Shown here: positions 9,786 to 18,393 of the stretch, piece after piece
Position numbering within the stretch: the first letter of the stretch is position 1
Layout of the letters: every line of letters starts with the position of its first letter
NCBI RefSeq assembly: GCF_009731355.2
Contig: NZ_AP022810.1
Location: 310,001-374,000, forward strand
Source of the DNA: Desulfuromonas sp. AOP6
Lineage (GTDB): Bacteria; Desulfobacterota; Desulfuromonadia; Desulfuromonadales; SZUA-540
Length of the DNA: 64,000 nucleotides
Direction of reading: 5' to 3'
Notes under the pieces: generated by a model
What the model was told of the DNA's origin: nothing
The model's database searches: none
The model's input: only the letters and a program-made list of their open reading frames with translations
Made by a program: the position numbers and the translations under genes

Positions 9786-11612
9786 TCAGCCGTTCAGGCC
9801 CTTGCGGATCTGATAGAGGTCCTCCATGTCCAGATTGTTCAGCTCGAAGTATTCCCGCTCCAGTTCTTCCACATAGAAGCGGTCCAGCCCGCTGTTGTCA
9901 AGAAAGTCCTCCCGCAGGGCCGCATCCCGGGTGGAGATGATGCCCGGCAGCAGATTGTGCAGGTAGATGGCTTCCTTCTTGATGTTGACGACGACATCGT
10001 GAAAGAGATCCTCCGGGATATCATCCGTGATCAGCCCCTTGTTGTGCAGCTCCTCCGTGATTTCCCCGCGCAGCGTTTCCTGCTCGGCCCGCGTGTTGTA
10101 GCGTGAATAGAAGTTGCGGATGCGCTCCTTGACGTGGGCCAGCAGTATGCCGTAAAGGCTTTCCTGGTCAGCAATGTCCGTCAGGCGGTGCTGCAGGGCT
10201 TTCACCGTCAGGCGCCCCTCCTCGATGGCCGCCAGCCCTTCCTGCAAACAGAGAATTTTTTTGCGGCCGAACTGTCCGAGATATTTGTTGTCCAGAATGC
10301 CCTTGAAGAAAAGCTCGGTGAACAGGGCCTGGTTCAATTCGGCGAAGGCCTTTTTGTCCCCCAGCAGACTGCGGATGGCGGCTTCGGACAGAGTGACGTT
10401 CTCCATGAAAGAGAGCTCGTTGATGTTGGCCGAAGCGTTGTCGTAGCGGTCGAAGTAGGTGACGATATAGGAAAAGCTTTCGAGCAGAGAGGTGTCGGCG
10501 CCGTCGCGGGTCTTTTCGTCGCAGGCCTTTCCCGTTTCCAGCAGAATCTGTTCAAAGGTATGGTCGCGGTTTTCGCTGGCCTTCCTTTTGGCCTGCAGCA
10601 GATTGACCATGTCCAGGGTGTCGATGCTGGCGTCGATCTGCTGCTCCTGAAAAAAGATACCTTCGAGAATCTGGCGGGTGGCGGAGATGTAGTCCTGTTC
10701 GTTGAGGTCGACGAGCTTGTCGTGCTTGAGCATGCCGTCGAGGGTATAGAAAAGGGCCTCGGGGATCTTGTTGCGGACCGAAAGGGTTTTGAGACGGGTC
10801 AGGCGGGCGTTCTCCAGGGTGTTGATCGTCCCCTTGCGATTGCAGTCGATAAGGATATTGCGGTATTCGTCAACGATCCGGCGGTTGCCGGGGCTCTTGT
10901 ACATGACGTCGATGCGGATGCGCTCCTGCTGGTAGCGATCGATGCCCAGTTCTGCCGCCATGGCCTGCAAACGGTCGAACTCCGAGTCTGGGATGGAGCG
11001 GTAACTCTCGTAGAGATCGCTGAAGGCGTCGTGGTAGATCCGGTGTTTCTTGTGGATCAACTTGAGGAGATAGAGAGTACTGCGATGGCCAAGCAGGCCA
11101 AAGATTTCGTCGACGAGAAAGGCGTCATCCCCTTCGCCGACATGGCTGCTGCGCTTGAGCAGTTTGCCGAGCAGACGCACGAGGCTTTCCTGCTGCTCGC
11201 GCAGAGAACCGGAGACAGAACCGCTGAGGAAGAAGAAATAATTGTGGACGGCATTGCCTTCAAAAAAGACGCGCTCGTAACTCTGGCTGCCTTCGGTGTG
11301 GCTGGTGAATTTGAGAGAGCCGTCCCCTTCGTTGGTGGCGCCGTAGAGCACCAGGCGATTACGGATGTCGCCTTTGACCAGGTCGGCCATAGGCTGGTCG
11401 ACACCGAACATATACTCGCAGAAAGAGCCACCATTGCCCTGATGGATGATCTGTTTATCATCCAGTACAATCTCGTTTCCCGGTGAGAAGATACGCAGAC
11501 CTTCCGAGGTGTTCTCAAAGAAATAGGAGCGGTAGGCCTGCCGGGACGCAACCGTGGCAAAATATTCAATGCTGTCGTTGATGTGTCCGTGCAGTCGGAT
11601 TTCCTGATGCAT
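9786..11612 (-). CDS. Large cytoplasmic protein of unknown function (possible TIGR04442 family)
   Basis: 608 residues, no signal peptide or membrane helix, mostly helical by composition with many charged residues. The N-terminal third contains beta-type sequence ([30 protein letters not shown]), the rest repeated helices. It resembles an uncharacterised family conserved in Desulfuromonadales that I recall as TIGR04442, but I cannot verify this. It sits between a PhnP-like hydrolase gene (43 bases upstream) and the EF-G gene (28 bases downstream), suggesting one transcript. No catalytic motif is evident. Confidence 0.7.
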   Translation of the reverse strand: MHQEIRLHGHINDSIEYFATVASRQAYRSYFFENTSEGLRIFSPGNEIVLDDKQIIHQGNGGSFCEYMFGVDQPMADLVKGDIRNRLVLYGATNEGDGSLKFTSHTEGSQSYERVFFEGNAVHNYFFFLSGSVSGSLREQQESLVRLLGKLLKRSSHVGEGDDAFLVDEIFGLLGHRSTLYLLKLIHKKHRIYHDAFSDLYESYRSIPDSEFDRLQAMAAELGIDRYQQERIRIDVMYKSPGNRRIVDEYRNILIDCNRKGTINTLENARLTRLKTLSVRNKIPEALFYTLDGMLKHDKLVDLNEQDYISATRQILEGIFFQEQQIDASIDTLDMVNLLQAKRKASENRDHTFEQILLETGKACDEKTRDGADTSLLESFSYIVTYFDRYDNASANINELSFMENVTLSEAAIRSLLGDKKAFAELNQALFTELFFKGILDNKYLGQFGRKKILCLQEGLAAIEEGRLTVKALQHRLTDIADQESLYGILLAHVKERIRNFYSRYNTRAEQETLRGEITEELHNKGLITDDIPEDLFHDVVVNIKKEAIYLHNLLPGIISTRDAALREDFLDNSGLDRFYVEELEREYFELNNLDMEDLYQIRKGLNG

Positions 11613-11654
11613 ACCCGTTCCGATCTAAAAAGAATTCAACCCATTAAAGCGCAA

Positions 11655-12461
11655 TCAGTGGGCCGATGCAAGCGTGCTCCCAGACAAAACGAGGTTGAGG
11701 CGCAGGCCGTCGTAGGCAAATTCGGTCCCCGCCGGCAGGCTGGCGCTGTCGCGGATATGCTCCACATCGTGGCTCAGGTGGGTGAGCAGGGTTCGTCTGG
11801 CGCCGAGGCGCGCAGCGGCTGCAAGCGCTTGGGGAATATTGAAATGCGTGCCATGCGGACGGAAGCGAAGGGCGTCGATAATGAGGACTTCGATGCCGGC
11901 CAGCAGTTCTTCCGTGGCTGCCGGGATGTTATGACAGTCGGTGAGATAGGCCAGTGGGCCGATGCGATAGCCCAGCGATTCACCCTGCCCGTGGCGTAGT
12001 GGCAGCGGTGTGACGAGATGACCAAAGAGCTCGAAGGGGCCGTGTATTTCGCGGGGCAGCAAACGGGGCCGATAGCCGGGTTCCGGATTGTCGTCGAAGA
12101 TGTAGCTGAAAGAGCGGCGCAGTCTGCCCAGACAGGCAGGCGAGCCATAGATGGGGAGGGGTTCGCCTGACAGGCTGTTGAAGGGACGCAGATCATCAAT
12201 ACCGTTGACATGGTCGGCGTGGGTGTGTGTGAAGAGGACCGCATCGATCTGGGCGAGTTTTTCGCGCAGAACCTGCTGCCGGAGGTCGGTGGCGGTGTCG
12301 ATGAGCACGTTCTTGTCGCCGTAGGAAAGCAGGGCGCTGCAGCGGGTCCGCGTGTTGCGGGGGTCGTGGGAACGGCACACCTCACACTGGCAGCCGGGAA
12401 CGGGGACTCCGGAGCTGGTTCCCGACCCGAGAATGGTGAAGGTGAGGTCGACCGGACTCAT
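11655..12461 (-). CDS. PhnP-like MBL-fold metallohydrolase
   Basis: 268 residues. The N-terminus [13 protein letters not shown]-x-C-x-x-C is the PhnP/YcbI-type motif with cysteines that bind a structural zinc, and HTHADHVNG is the metallo-beta-lactamase HxHxDH motif; later His and Asp residues ([18 protein letters not shown]) complete the dinuclear site. Members hydrolyse phosphodiesters, for example cyclic ribose phosphates in phosphonate breakdown, but no C-P lyase genes are nearby, so the substrate is open. Its ATG overlaps the stop of the upstream chemoreceptor gene by four bases, showing translational coupling. Confidence 0.88.
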   Translation of the reverse strand: MSPVDLTFTILGSGTSSGVPVPGCQCEVCRSHDPRNTRTRCSALLSYGDKNVLIDTATDLRQQVLREKLAQIDAVLFTHTHADHVNGIDDLRPFNSLSGEPLPIYGSPACLGRLRRSFSYIFDDNPEPGYRPRLLPREIHGPFELFGHLVTPLPLRHGQGESLGYRIGPLAYLTDCHNIPAATEELLAGIEVLIIDALRFRPHGTHFNIPQALAAAARLGARRTLLTHLSHDVEHIRDSASLPAGTEFAYDGLRLNLVLSGSTLASAH

Positions 12462-14875
12462 GCCTTGAACTCACCTGTTTCGCTCTTGAGGTAGGCCATC
12501 TGCTCGGAGAGGGATTCGACGATGGCGTCCAGTTCGGCGGTGCGGTCGGCATTTTTCTCGGCAATGCGTCGGATGTCGGCTACGGCTTCCACCACCTGTC
12601 GGCTGCGGCTGGTCTGCTCCCGGGTGGCCGCATCGATGCGCTCGATCATGTCGCGGATGGTCTCCATGCCGGTGTTGATCTGCCGACTTCCCTTGGCCTG
12701 CTCCGAAGTGGCGTATTTACCCTGCAGGGCAATTTCCTTCATGGCCTCGGAGGCCTTGACCAGCTGTTTGCTGCCGGTAGACTGCTGGTCAACCGCCGTG
12801 GCAATCTGGTGAAGCATGGACGAAATCTGGTTGATCGAGGAGGTGATCTGATGGCTGCCCTTGGACTGTTCCTGCGTAGCCCGCACAATCCCGCGCACCT
12901 GCTCCATGGCCCTGGTGGTACTGAGGCGGATTTTTTCCAGCGCCTCGCTGGAGGTTCGGGAGCGGCCCACTTCTTCATGAACGCGTTGGCTGCCGGCCTG
13001 AATGGCCTGCACGGCCTCAGCTGTTCCCTGCTGCAGGTTGGTGATGATGCCGCCGATTTCCCGGGTGGAGACAGCCGTGCGGTCAGCCAGCTCGCGGATC
13101 TCGTCCGCGACCACGGCAAAGCCTTTGCCGTGCTCCCCGGCCTGGGCGGCAATGATGGCGGCGTTGAGGGCCAGCAGGCTGGTCTGGTCAGCGATCTCGT
13201 CGATGACGGTGAGAATGCGGCCGATGGCTTTGGACTGACTCCCCAGTTCTTCGATGGCTTCCCCGGCCCGGTCGACCGTCTGTCGTATGGCACCTATGCC
13301 ATCGATGGTTGCGTCGACGGCTTCCTTGCCCCGCTGGGCGTCGAGGGTGGCCTCTTCGGCCAGGCGGCTGGTCTGCTCGGCATTTTCATCAATTTCCTTG
13401 ATGGAGGCATCCAGCTCGGTGATGGACGACGCCGTCACTTCCGTGGAAGAGGACAGCATGTCAAGACTTTCGTTAATCTGCTGGTTTGAAACGGACATTT
13501 CATGGATAGAAGAGGAAACCTCCTCCACGGTGGTAAAAAGGGTTTCCATCTGCGTGGCAATCTGTTCGATGGTGGCGCTCAGCTCCAGGGTGGCGGAAGA
13601 GCTGCCTTCGACCCCGTCCACCAGGCTGCCGGTACTTTCGGCGATGCCGGCGATGGACTCATCGAAAGACTGGATGGCCCGGTGGGATTCGTCCAGGGAA
13701 TGAGCCTGGTTGACCGCATCTTCGCGGACTTGACGACTGGACTGCTGGATCTTGGTCGTGGCGTCGGCCAGGCCGTTGGCCACCTCGCGGGTACGGCGTA
13801 CCATCTGGGCCAGCCGGTCGACAAAATGATTAAAGGACGTCGCCAGCTCGCCAACCTCGTCCTGGCTGGTGACTTTCAGGTGGCGGGTAAGGTCCCCCTC
13901 GCCTTCGGATATCTCGCGCAGGCTCTGCACCAGTTGTCGCAGGGGGCGGACGATATTGTTGGAAAGACTTCTGCCGATGAGGGCGGCCAGGAGGGCCGCT
14001 ATAGCCAGAATGGCGAGTAGAATGAAGTTGGTGCGGGATTTGGCCTCGAACATGGAAGAGCTGTCCAAGGCCATGATGACGCCGCGTTTGGCGCCGCCGA
14101 AGGTGTTGATAAAAAGGGCATGCGGTGTGCCGTCTATGGTGCGGTAGCGTACCCGTTTAGGAATGACCTCCTGCGCATCGAACTGCTGCAGCTCGGCTTC
14201 CGTCGGCGCGAAAATGCGGGGATCAATCTCCCGGAGCCCCTCCAAGGTGGCCGAAAAAATACCCTTTTCATCAAAGAAGGCCACTTCGGCGTCGCTTAGG
14301 GACCTGATCTTCTTTGCATAGTGGTCATCGAGAAAGACCACACCAATAAGATGACCGAGGGGCGCTCCCGCCAGCTGTACAGGGCCGGCTGCCACGATGG
14401 CCAGACGGTCGTCAAAAAGCTGAATGCCCACCAGGGTGTCTCCTTCGAAGCTGCCTCTGATGATCGGATGGTCCCTTCGGTCGCCCGGGGTCTGGTCGGT
14501 GTCGCTCCCCTGACGCAGGAGAAGCTGTCCCTCCGCATCGAGGACTTCAATCAGATCAAAGTCAAATCGGTCCAGCGTCTCATTCAAAGCGCTATCCAGC
14601 TGTGCGGTATTGCCGGAAAAACCGGCAGAATAGACGGCATTGACCATGAGAGGATTTTGTGCCAGCAGTCTGATGTAATTGGCTTTTTCCGCTTGGGAAT
14701 AGGTGGTGCTCCGCTCAACAAAGCCCGAGACCACCTTGGCGCGGGATTGCATGTTCTTTTCAAGTTGCTGATTGTTGAGGCGGGCCGTAAAGGCAAGGGC
14801 TACGGCCACGGGAATAATGGCAAAAGCCAGCAGCGCAAGCAGGATTTTCCAGCGCAGGTTCAGCGATGAGAACAT
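12458..14875 (-). CDS. Methyl-accepting chemotaxis protein
   Basis: 805 residues. Membrane segment 1 (about 10-30), a periplasmic sensing region of about 250 residues that looks like a Cache-type PAS fold ([22 protein letters not shown]), membrane segment 2 (about 284-306), HAMP (about 307-360), and a long coiled-coil signalling domain. The hairpin tip is present as [24 protein letters not shown]; the usual AAIEAARAGE is changed to [10 protein letters not shown]. No C-terminal CheR-binding pentapeptide is visible. Receptors of this kind control CheA kinase activity. It is the first gene of a four-gene minus-strand run; CheX- and CheY-like genes lie just upstream. Confidence 0.93.
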   Translation of the reverse strand: MFSSLNLRWKILLALLAFAIIPVAVALAFTARLNNQQLEKNMQSRAKVVSGFVERSTTYSQAEKANYIRLLAQNPLMVNAVYSAGFSGNTAQLDSALNETLDRFDFDLIEVLDAEGQLLLRQGSDTDQTPGDRRDHPIIRGSFEGDTLVGIQLFDDRLAIVAAGPVQLAGAPLGHLIGVVFLDDHYAKKIRSLSDAEVAFFDEKGIFSATLEGLREIDPRIFAPTEAELQQFDAQEVIPKRVRYRTIDGTPHALFINTFGGAKRGVIMALDSSSMFEAKSRTNFILLAILAIAALLAALIGRSLSNNIVRPLRQLVQSLREISEGEGDLTRHLKVTSQDEVGELATSFNHFVDRLAQMVRRTREVANGLADATTKIQQSSRQVREDAVNQAHSLDESHRAIQSFDESIAGIAESTGSLVDGVEGSSSATLELSATIEQIATQMETLFTTVEEVSSSIHEMSVSNQQINESLDMLSSSTEVTASSITELDASIKEIDENAEQTSRLAEEATLDAQRGKEAVDATIDGIGAIRQTVDRAGEAIEELGSQSKAIGRILTVIDEIADQTSLLALNAAIIAAQAGEHGKGFAVVADEIRELADRTAVSTREIGGIITNLQQGTAEAVQAIQAGSQRVHEEVGRSRTSSEALEKIRLSTTRAMEQVRGIVRATQEQSKGSHQITSSINQISSMLHQIATAVDQQSTGSKQLVKASEAMKEIALQGKYATSEQAKGSRQINTGMETIRDMIERIDAATREQTSRSRQVVEAVADIRRIAEKNADRTAELDAIVESLSEQMAYLKSETGEFKA

Positions 14876-14908
14876 AGGGGCACCCCGGGCGAGGATTGGT
14901 GAAGCGGA

Positions 14909-14942
14909 AAAAACGAATCCGGCAGCCGGTCAGGCTGCCGGG
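14909..14942 (-). terminator. Hairpin with T-run between CheX and chemoreceptor genes
   Basis: On the minus strand CCGGCAGCC pairs with GGCTGCCGG around a short loop, followed by ATTCGTTTTTT. It lies about 150 bases after the CheX stop and just before the chemoreceptor start. Confidence 0.55.
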
Positions 14943-15090
14943 TCGTCTGAGGGTTGAAATTTAGCACTTTCAGGATAGCCTGGCAACAAGTAATACGGCT
15001 AAGCTGTTGATCTGGCGTTATAGTTGTGGTCCACGGCAGGCTGGTTTGGCGACGGGCGAAGACGAGCGGCCGCTGGAGTCAGCCTGTTGT

Positions 15091-15954
15091 TCAGTCCATG
15101 ATAAGAACCTGCAGCACCACGGTATCGCCGCCGGCTAGAGCCATGGGGAAGCGCAGGCCGTAAGGTTCGTTGGGTGGCATCTGCAGCTGACTGCCGGAAA
15201 GGATCTCGGGCGGATGGATATCCAGCGGCTTGCCCATCTGGGCCGCTTTGGCGGCAATGTTTCCGCAGACGATGTTGATGAACTCCATGACGGAATCGAG
15301 CAGCACCTCTTCGGATTCGTTGTCGACCTCTTCCTCTTTGAGAATGGCCCGGGCCAGAATTTTCTGGACTTCTGCCGACACCGCCAGAATGTAGCGGCCG
15401 CTGGCCGCGCCGGAAAAGGCCATGGCAGCGACCACATCGGCCTGTGGCAGCTCTTTGCTTTCAAGGCAGTTGTCCGGACGCAGAGCGATATTGCCTACCC
15501 GTGCCAGCATCTTGAAGGAGAGGTCCGCCATGATCTCCAGCAGGGGACGGTGGGGCAGCGCCGCCGGGATGGCGACCGCATCGGCGGCGTAGGGAGCCTG
15601 ATCGGCCTTGAAAGCCTCCAGATAGCCTTCCAGGTCCGTTTCTTTGAGGCCGCCGACGCGAACAAGTGCCTCGCCCAGGTACAGATGACCGTTTTTCTGG
15701 CGCGTCAGGATCTGCTGCATCTGCTCTGGCGAGATCAGGCCGAGTTTGAGCGCCATGTCGCCGAAACGCAGGTCTTCCGAACGCTGGGCGTCATGGATCT
15801 TTTCCACCTGGGTTTCCGTGAGAAAACCCATGACCATGGCGATTTCACCGAATTTCAGATTGGTGGCTTCCTGCATCTCGATGGCTTTGAGCAGGTCCTC
15901 CCGTGTGATGGCCCCTTTTTCCATGAGGAACTGGCCGAAAAATTTTACCGCCAT
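15091..15954 (-). CDS. CheX-like phosphatase with N-terminal MshEN-like repeats
   Basis: 287 residues. The first about 115 residues hold four tandem helical repeats of roughly 31 residues with the pattern [FL]-G-x(3-5)-[LM]-x-x-G-x-[LI]-x(5)-[LMV]-x(4)-x-Q: FGQFLMEKGAIT, FGEIAMVMGFLT, FGDMALKLGLIS, LGEALVRVGGLK. This resembles the GspE/MshE N-terminal (MshEN) motif, which in MshE binds c-di-GMP. The C-terminal half matches the CheX/CheC fold (VVAAMAFSGAASGRYILAVS; EFINIVCGNIAAKA, with the conserved E-x-x-N), which dephosphorylates CheY-P. It is followed upstream by a CheY gene 51 bases away. c-di-GMP binding is inference. Confidence 0.8.
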   Translation of the reverse strand: MAVKFFGQFLMEKGAITREDLLKAIEMQEATNLKFGEIAMVMGFLTETQVEKIHDAQRSEDLRFGDMALKLGLISPEQMQQILTRQKNGHLYLGEALVRVGGLKETDLEGYLEAFKADQAPYAADAVAIPAALPHRPLLEIMADLSFKMLARVGNIALRPDNCLESKELPQADVVAAMAFSGAASGRYILAVSAEVQKILARAILKEEEVDNESEEVLLDSVMEFINIVCGNIAAKAAQMGKPLDIHPPEILSGSQLQMPPNEPYGLRFPMALAGGDTVVLQVLIMD

Positions 15955-16005
15955 TGTGAACTCCTTGGCTTGAGATGGAAATGTGGTAATGGCCGATGTA
16001 AAGGA

Positions 16006-16365
16006 TCAGAGGGCCTGCAGTACGCGCAGGACGCTCTCTTCGTTGAAAGGCTTGGAGATGACCTCGCGCGCCCCCAGCTTCAGGGCTTCCTGGTATTTAT
16101 CCCCAACGCCGCCGAGGGAGGTGACCATGACGACTTTGTAGCCGCGATTCATGGCCACCAGGGTGCGCAGGGCCGTGAGCCCATCCATGACCGGCATGTT
16201 CATATCCATGCAGATGATCTCCGGGTTTTCGGTCTGACTCATGCGGATGGCTTCCGCTCCATTTTTGGCATGACCGACCACCTGGAACGCGCCCGAGCCG
16301 GTGATTATCTTTTCCAGCTGGCGGGCCACGGAAATGCTGTCATCCACAATCAAGACACGTTTCAT
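16006..16365 (-). CDS. CheY-like response regulator
   Basis: 119 residues started at the ATG at 16365, preceded by GGAGG; an in-frame start seven codons earlier lacks a site. Receiver domain only: acidic pair DD (about residues 8-9), phosphorylation Asp in IICMDMNMPVMDG (about residue 53), Thr/Ser switch in VMVTSLGG, and Lys in VISKPFN. With no output domain it should work as a CheY-type diffusible switch. The gene immediately downstream encodes a CheX-type phosphatase that could be its partner; a chemoreceptor follows. Confidence 0.9.
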   Translation of the reverse strand: MKRVLIVDDSISVARQLEKIITGSGAFQVVGHAKNGAEAIRMSQTENPEIICMDMNMPVMDGLTALRTLVAMNRGYKVVMVTSLGGVGDKYQEALKLGAREVISKPFNEESVLRVLQAL

Positions 16366-16598
16366 TAGATGTACCTCCGTTGGCATAGTATGGAAGAGGG
16401 AATGATGAATATTGGCAGAGCCCTGAACTCCCCACCATGCACAGATCGTGCAAATTTCGACCGCGGAAACATAAAAAGAGATTAAGGTATAGAAGCCTTT
16501 GAAATCAAGATTATTAATGGTGCGGGTGATTTGAGTTAAAAGGGCAGGCGCGTATCTACTGTCGGGCCAGTGTGCCAGGTTACATAATTGGGAAATAA

Positions 16599-16631
16599 AA
16601 AAAGGCAGATCTTATCGACCTGCCTTTTCAA
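16599..16631 (-). terminator. Rho-independent terminator after first selenoprotein gene
   Basis: On the minus strand AAAGGCAG pairs with CTGCCTTT around an 11-base loop, followed by a run of T. It ends the selenoprotein gene whose stop is at 16648-16650. Confidence 0.85.
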
Positions 16632-16647
16632 ACGGGATAGGGGAAGC

Positions 16648-16935
16648 TCAGCAGCATCCGCCTTTTTCAGGAAGGATCGTGAACCCTTCTCCCATGGCGT
16701 TTTTGACGTAGTCTACGGTATGCCGGCGGGAGAGACTGCTGACCGATTCATCCATCAGCACGTCGAGCCCGTTGATCTTGCTGACCTCTTCATTCTCTTT
16801 AAGCTCATCCAGAGCCAGGCCCAGGCTGGGCCCGCCTCAGCCAAAACCTTGAATGACAACCCGCAGCATTTTGCCGGGGTTCTCCTGGAGCACCTTCTCC
16901 AGGACGTCCTTAGCCGAATCGGTGATGTCGATCAT
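16648..16935 (-). CDS. HesB/IscA-like selenoprotein (in-frame UGA)
   Basis: 95 residues if the in-frame TGA at 16837-16839 is read as selenocysteine. Residues 30-36 read GFG-U-GGP, followed by LGLALDE, the signature of HesB/IscA-like selenoproteins known from Geobacter-type bacteria, where U replaces a conserved Cys. The protein ends GGCC, analogous to the metal-binding C-x-C of IscA proteins. Four bases after the TGA, GGCCCA-GCC-TGGGCC forms a perfect six-base stem suitable as a bacterial SECIS. The frame is open on both sides of the TGA and a terminator follows the real stop. The role in Fe-S or other metal binding is family inference. A paralogue lies 113 bases upstream. Confidence 0.9.
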
Positions 16936-16997
16936 CTCTTACTCCTTGGTGTTGGGGTTGCTACTGCCCCATGACTAATATGTCGTTCGTCTAATGT

Positions 16998-17021
16998 CAA
17001 ATATGAATTATTTAATATTTG
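16998..17021. promoter_or_regulatory. AT-rich dyad upstream of first selenoprotein gene
   Basis: CAAATAT and ATATTTG are perfect inverted arms around ten bases, 63 bases before the start at 16935. A similar AT-rich dyad (TATATA-x8-TATATA) lies at about 17370-17389 before the second copy. Both could be operators of a metal-responsive regulator; this is inference. Confidence 0.35.
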
Positions 17022-17048
17022 TGGGCTGTCCGCGTCTTGGCCCAGGGG

Positions 17049-17339
17049 TCAGGCGCAGTGCTCTTGGCCGTAAATCGCTCTGACCACGAAACCTTTTCCA
17101 GTGCGGTTGTTGATATAGTCGATGACCTGGGCCTCGGCAAAGGGTTTGACGTTTTCATCTATCAGCACCTCGAGTCCACTGATCTGGCTGATTTCTTCCT
17201 TGTCTCTCGGCTCATCCAGAGCCAGCCCCAGTCGGGGCCCGCCTCAGCCAAAGCCATCGAAGGTGACGCGAAGATACTTGCCCGGGTTGTTGAGCAGAAT
17301 GTTTGTCAGTTTGTCTTGCGCCTTCTCGGTAATGGTCAT
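17049..17339 (-). CDS. HesB/IscA-like selenoprotein, second copy (in-frame UGA)
   Basis: 96 residues if the TGA at 17244-17246 is decoded as selenocysteine (residue 32). Residues 29-35 read GFG-U-GGP and are followed by LGLALDE, as in the downstream paralogue, while the rest has diverged (about half of positions differ), so the in-frame TGA has been kept under selection. A hairpin GCCCC-GACT-GGGGC lies directly after the TGA, in the same place as in the paralogue but with different bases. The C-terminus has a single Cys (EHCA) instead of GGCC. Start ATG follows CCGGAGG. Function in iron-sulfur or selenium-dependent redox chemistry is inferred. Confidence 0.9.
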
Positions 17340-17504
17340 TGGAAACCTCCGGAAGAGTTGAAAAGAAATATATATGGAAAAATATATAAGTGGAGGGGTG
17401 TTTGTCAAGGGAAAATATCGACAAAGCGGGGAGTTAGACGATAATTCCCGAAAAGATTTAAGTGTCGCGGGGAGTCAAGCTGATGGCGGGGGTGGCCAGC
17501 CGGG

Positions 17505-18317
17505 CTAAGAGGTCTGCTCCACCAGCAACCCCTCCTCAATCTCCCGGGGACCGGTGGTGTAGAGCGCATCGACAAAGGCGGTGAAGAAGCTGCCGGGTGC
17601 CTGGGCCGTGCGCCAGGCCAAGTCGCCGCAGAGGCCGTAAAAGGCGGTGGCGGCGGCGCTGGCCTTGAGCCGATCGTCGCTCTCCACGGCACAAAAGGCG
17701 GCGGTGACCGCCGACAGGCCGCAGCCCAGGCCGGTGACCCGGGTCATGATGGGCTGGCCGTTGCTGACGCGGAAGGTGCGTTCGCCGTCGGTGATGAGAT
17801 CCTTTTCGCCGGAGATGGAGAGGATGCAGCCGGTTTCGCGGGCCAGGGTGCGGGCGGCTTCGGCCACTTCAGGTGAGAGGGCGAGGGAGGAATCGACGCC
17901 CTTGGTGCGCACCTCGGCGTCGGCGAGGGAAAAGATCTCAGAGGCGTTGCCGCGCAGCACACTGACGGTGGCGTGATTCAGGATTTTCTTCACCGTGCCG
18001 GTGCGCAGGGAGGTGGCGCCGGCACCCACCGGGTCAAGGATGATGGGAATGTGATGATGGTTGGCGGTTTCGGCGGCCAGCAGCATGGATTCGACCCAGG
18101 CATCCTCCAGGGTGCCGATGTTCAGCACCAGGGCGCCGGCCAGGGCGGTCATCTCCTTGATCTCCTGCGGGCAGTGGGCCATAACGGGGGAGGCCCCGAG
18201 AGCCAGCAGAATATTCGCCGATGAATTCATCACCACAAAGTTGGTGATGTTGTGGATGAGGGGAGCGTTTTTTTTCACCCGGTCAAGCCGGTCAATGGTG
18301 TATGCTTTCATGTCCAT
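17505..18317 (-). CDS. thiM: Hydroxyethylthiazole kinase
   Basis: 270 residues, usual length for ThiM. Motifs include PLIHNITNFVVMN near the N-terminus, GASPVMAH, NIGTL, ILDPVGAGAT and the catalytic-site VTGLGCGLSA (Cys in place of the anion-hole loop typical of this ribokinase-like family). The enzyme phosphorylates 4-methyl-5-(2-hydroxyethyl)thiazole for thiamine salvage. It stands alone and is divergent from recQ with 76 bases between starts. AAGGAG lies ten bases before the ATG. I looked for a TPP riboswitch upstream and found no convincing one. Confidence 0.95.
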   Translation of the reverse strand: MDMKAYTIDRLDRVKKNAPLIHNITNFVVMNSSANILLALGASPVMAHCPQEIKEMTALAGALVLNIGTLEDAWVESMLLAAETANHHHIPIILDPVGAGATSLRTGTVKKILNHATVSVLRGNASEIFSLADAEVRTKGVDSSLALSPEVAEAARTLARETGCILSISGEKDLITDGERTFRVSNGQPIMTRVTGLGCGLSAVTAAFCAVESDDRLKASAAATAFYGLCGDLAWRTAQAPGSFFTAFVDALYTTGPREIEEGLLVEQTS

Positions 18318-18393
18318 GGGGCCAAAGCTCCTTGCTGATTCTCAGGAATGAGATGATGTACCTGCAGAAAATTACCATAAAACAAGTGGAAAG

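Noticed and set aside
10134-11486. 450-codon plus-strand open frame
   Set aside because: Antisense to the large protein gene at 9786-11612, which has proper spacing to its neighbours and sensible composition.
18318-18393. TPP riboswitch before thiM
   Set aside because: CTGAGA occurs, but the space is under 80 bases and the other conserved thi-box parts (ACCTGA, GGATAATGCC-like) are missing.
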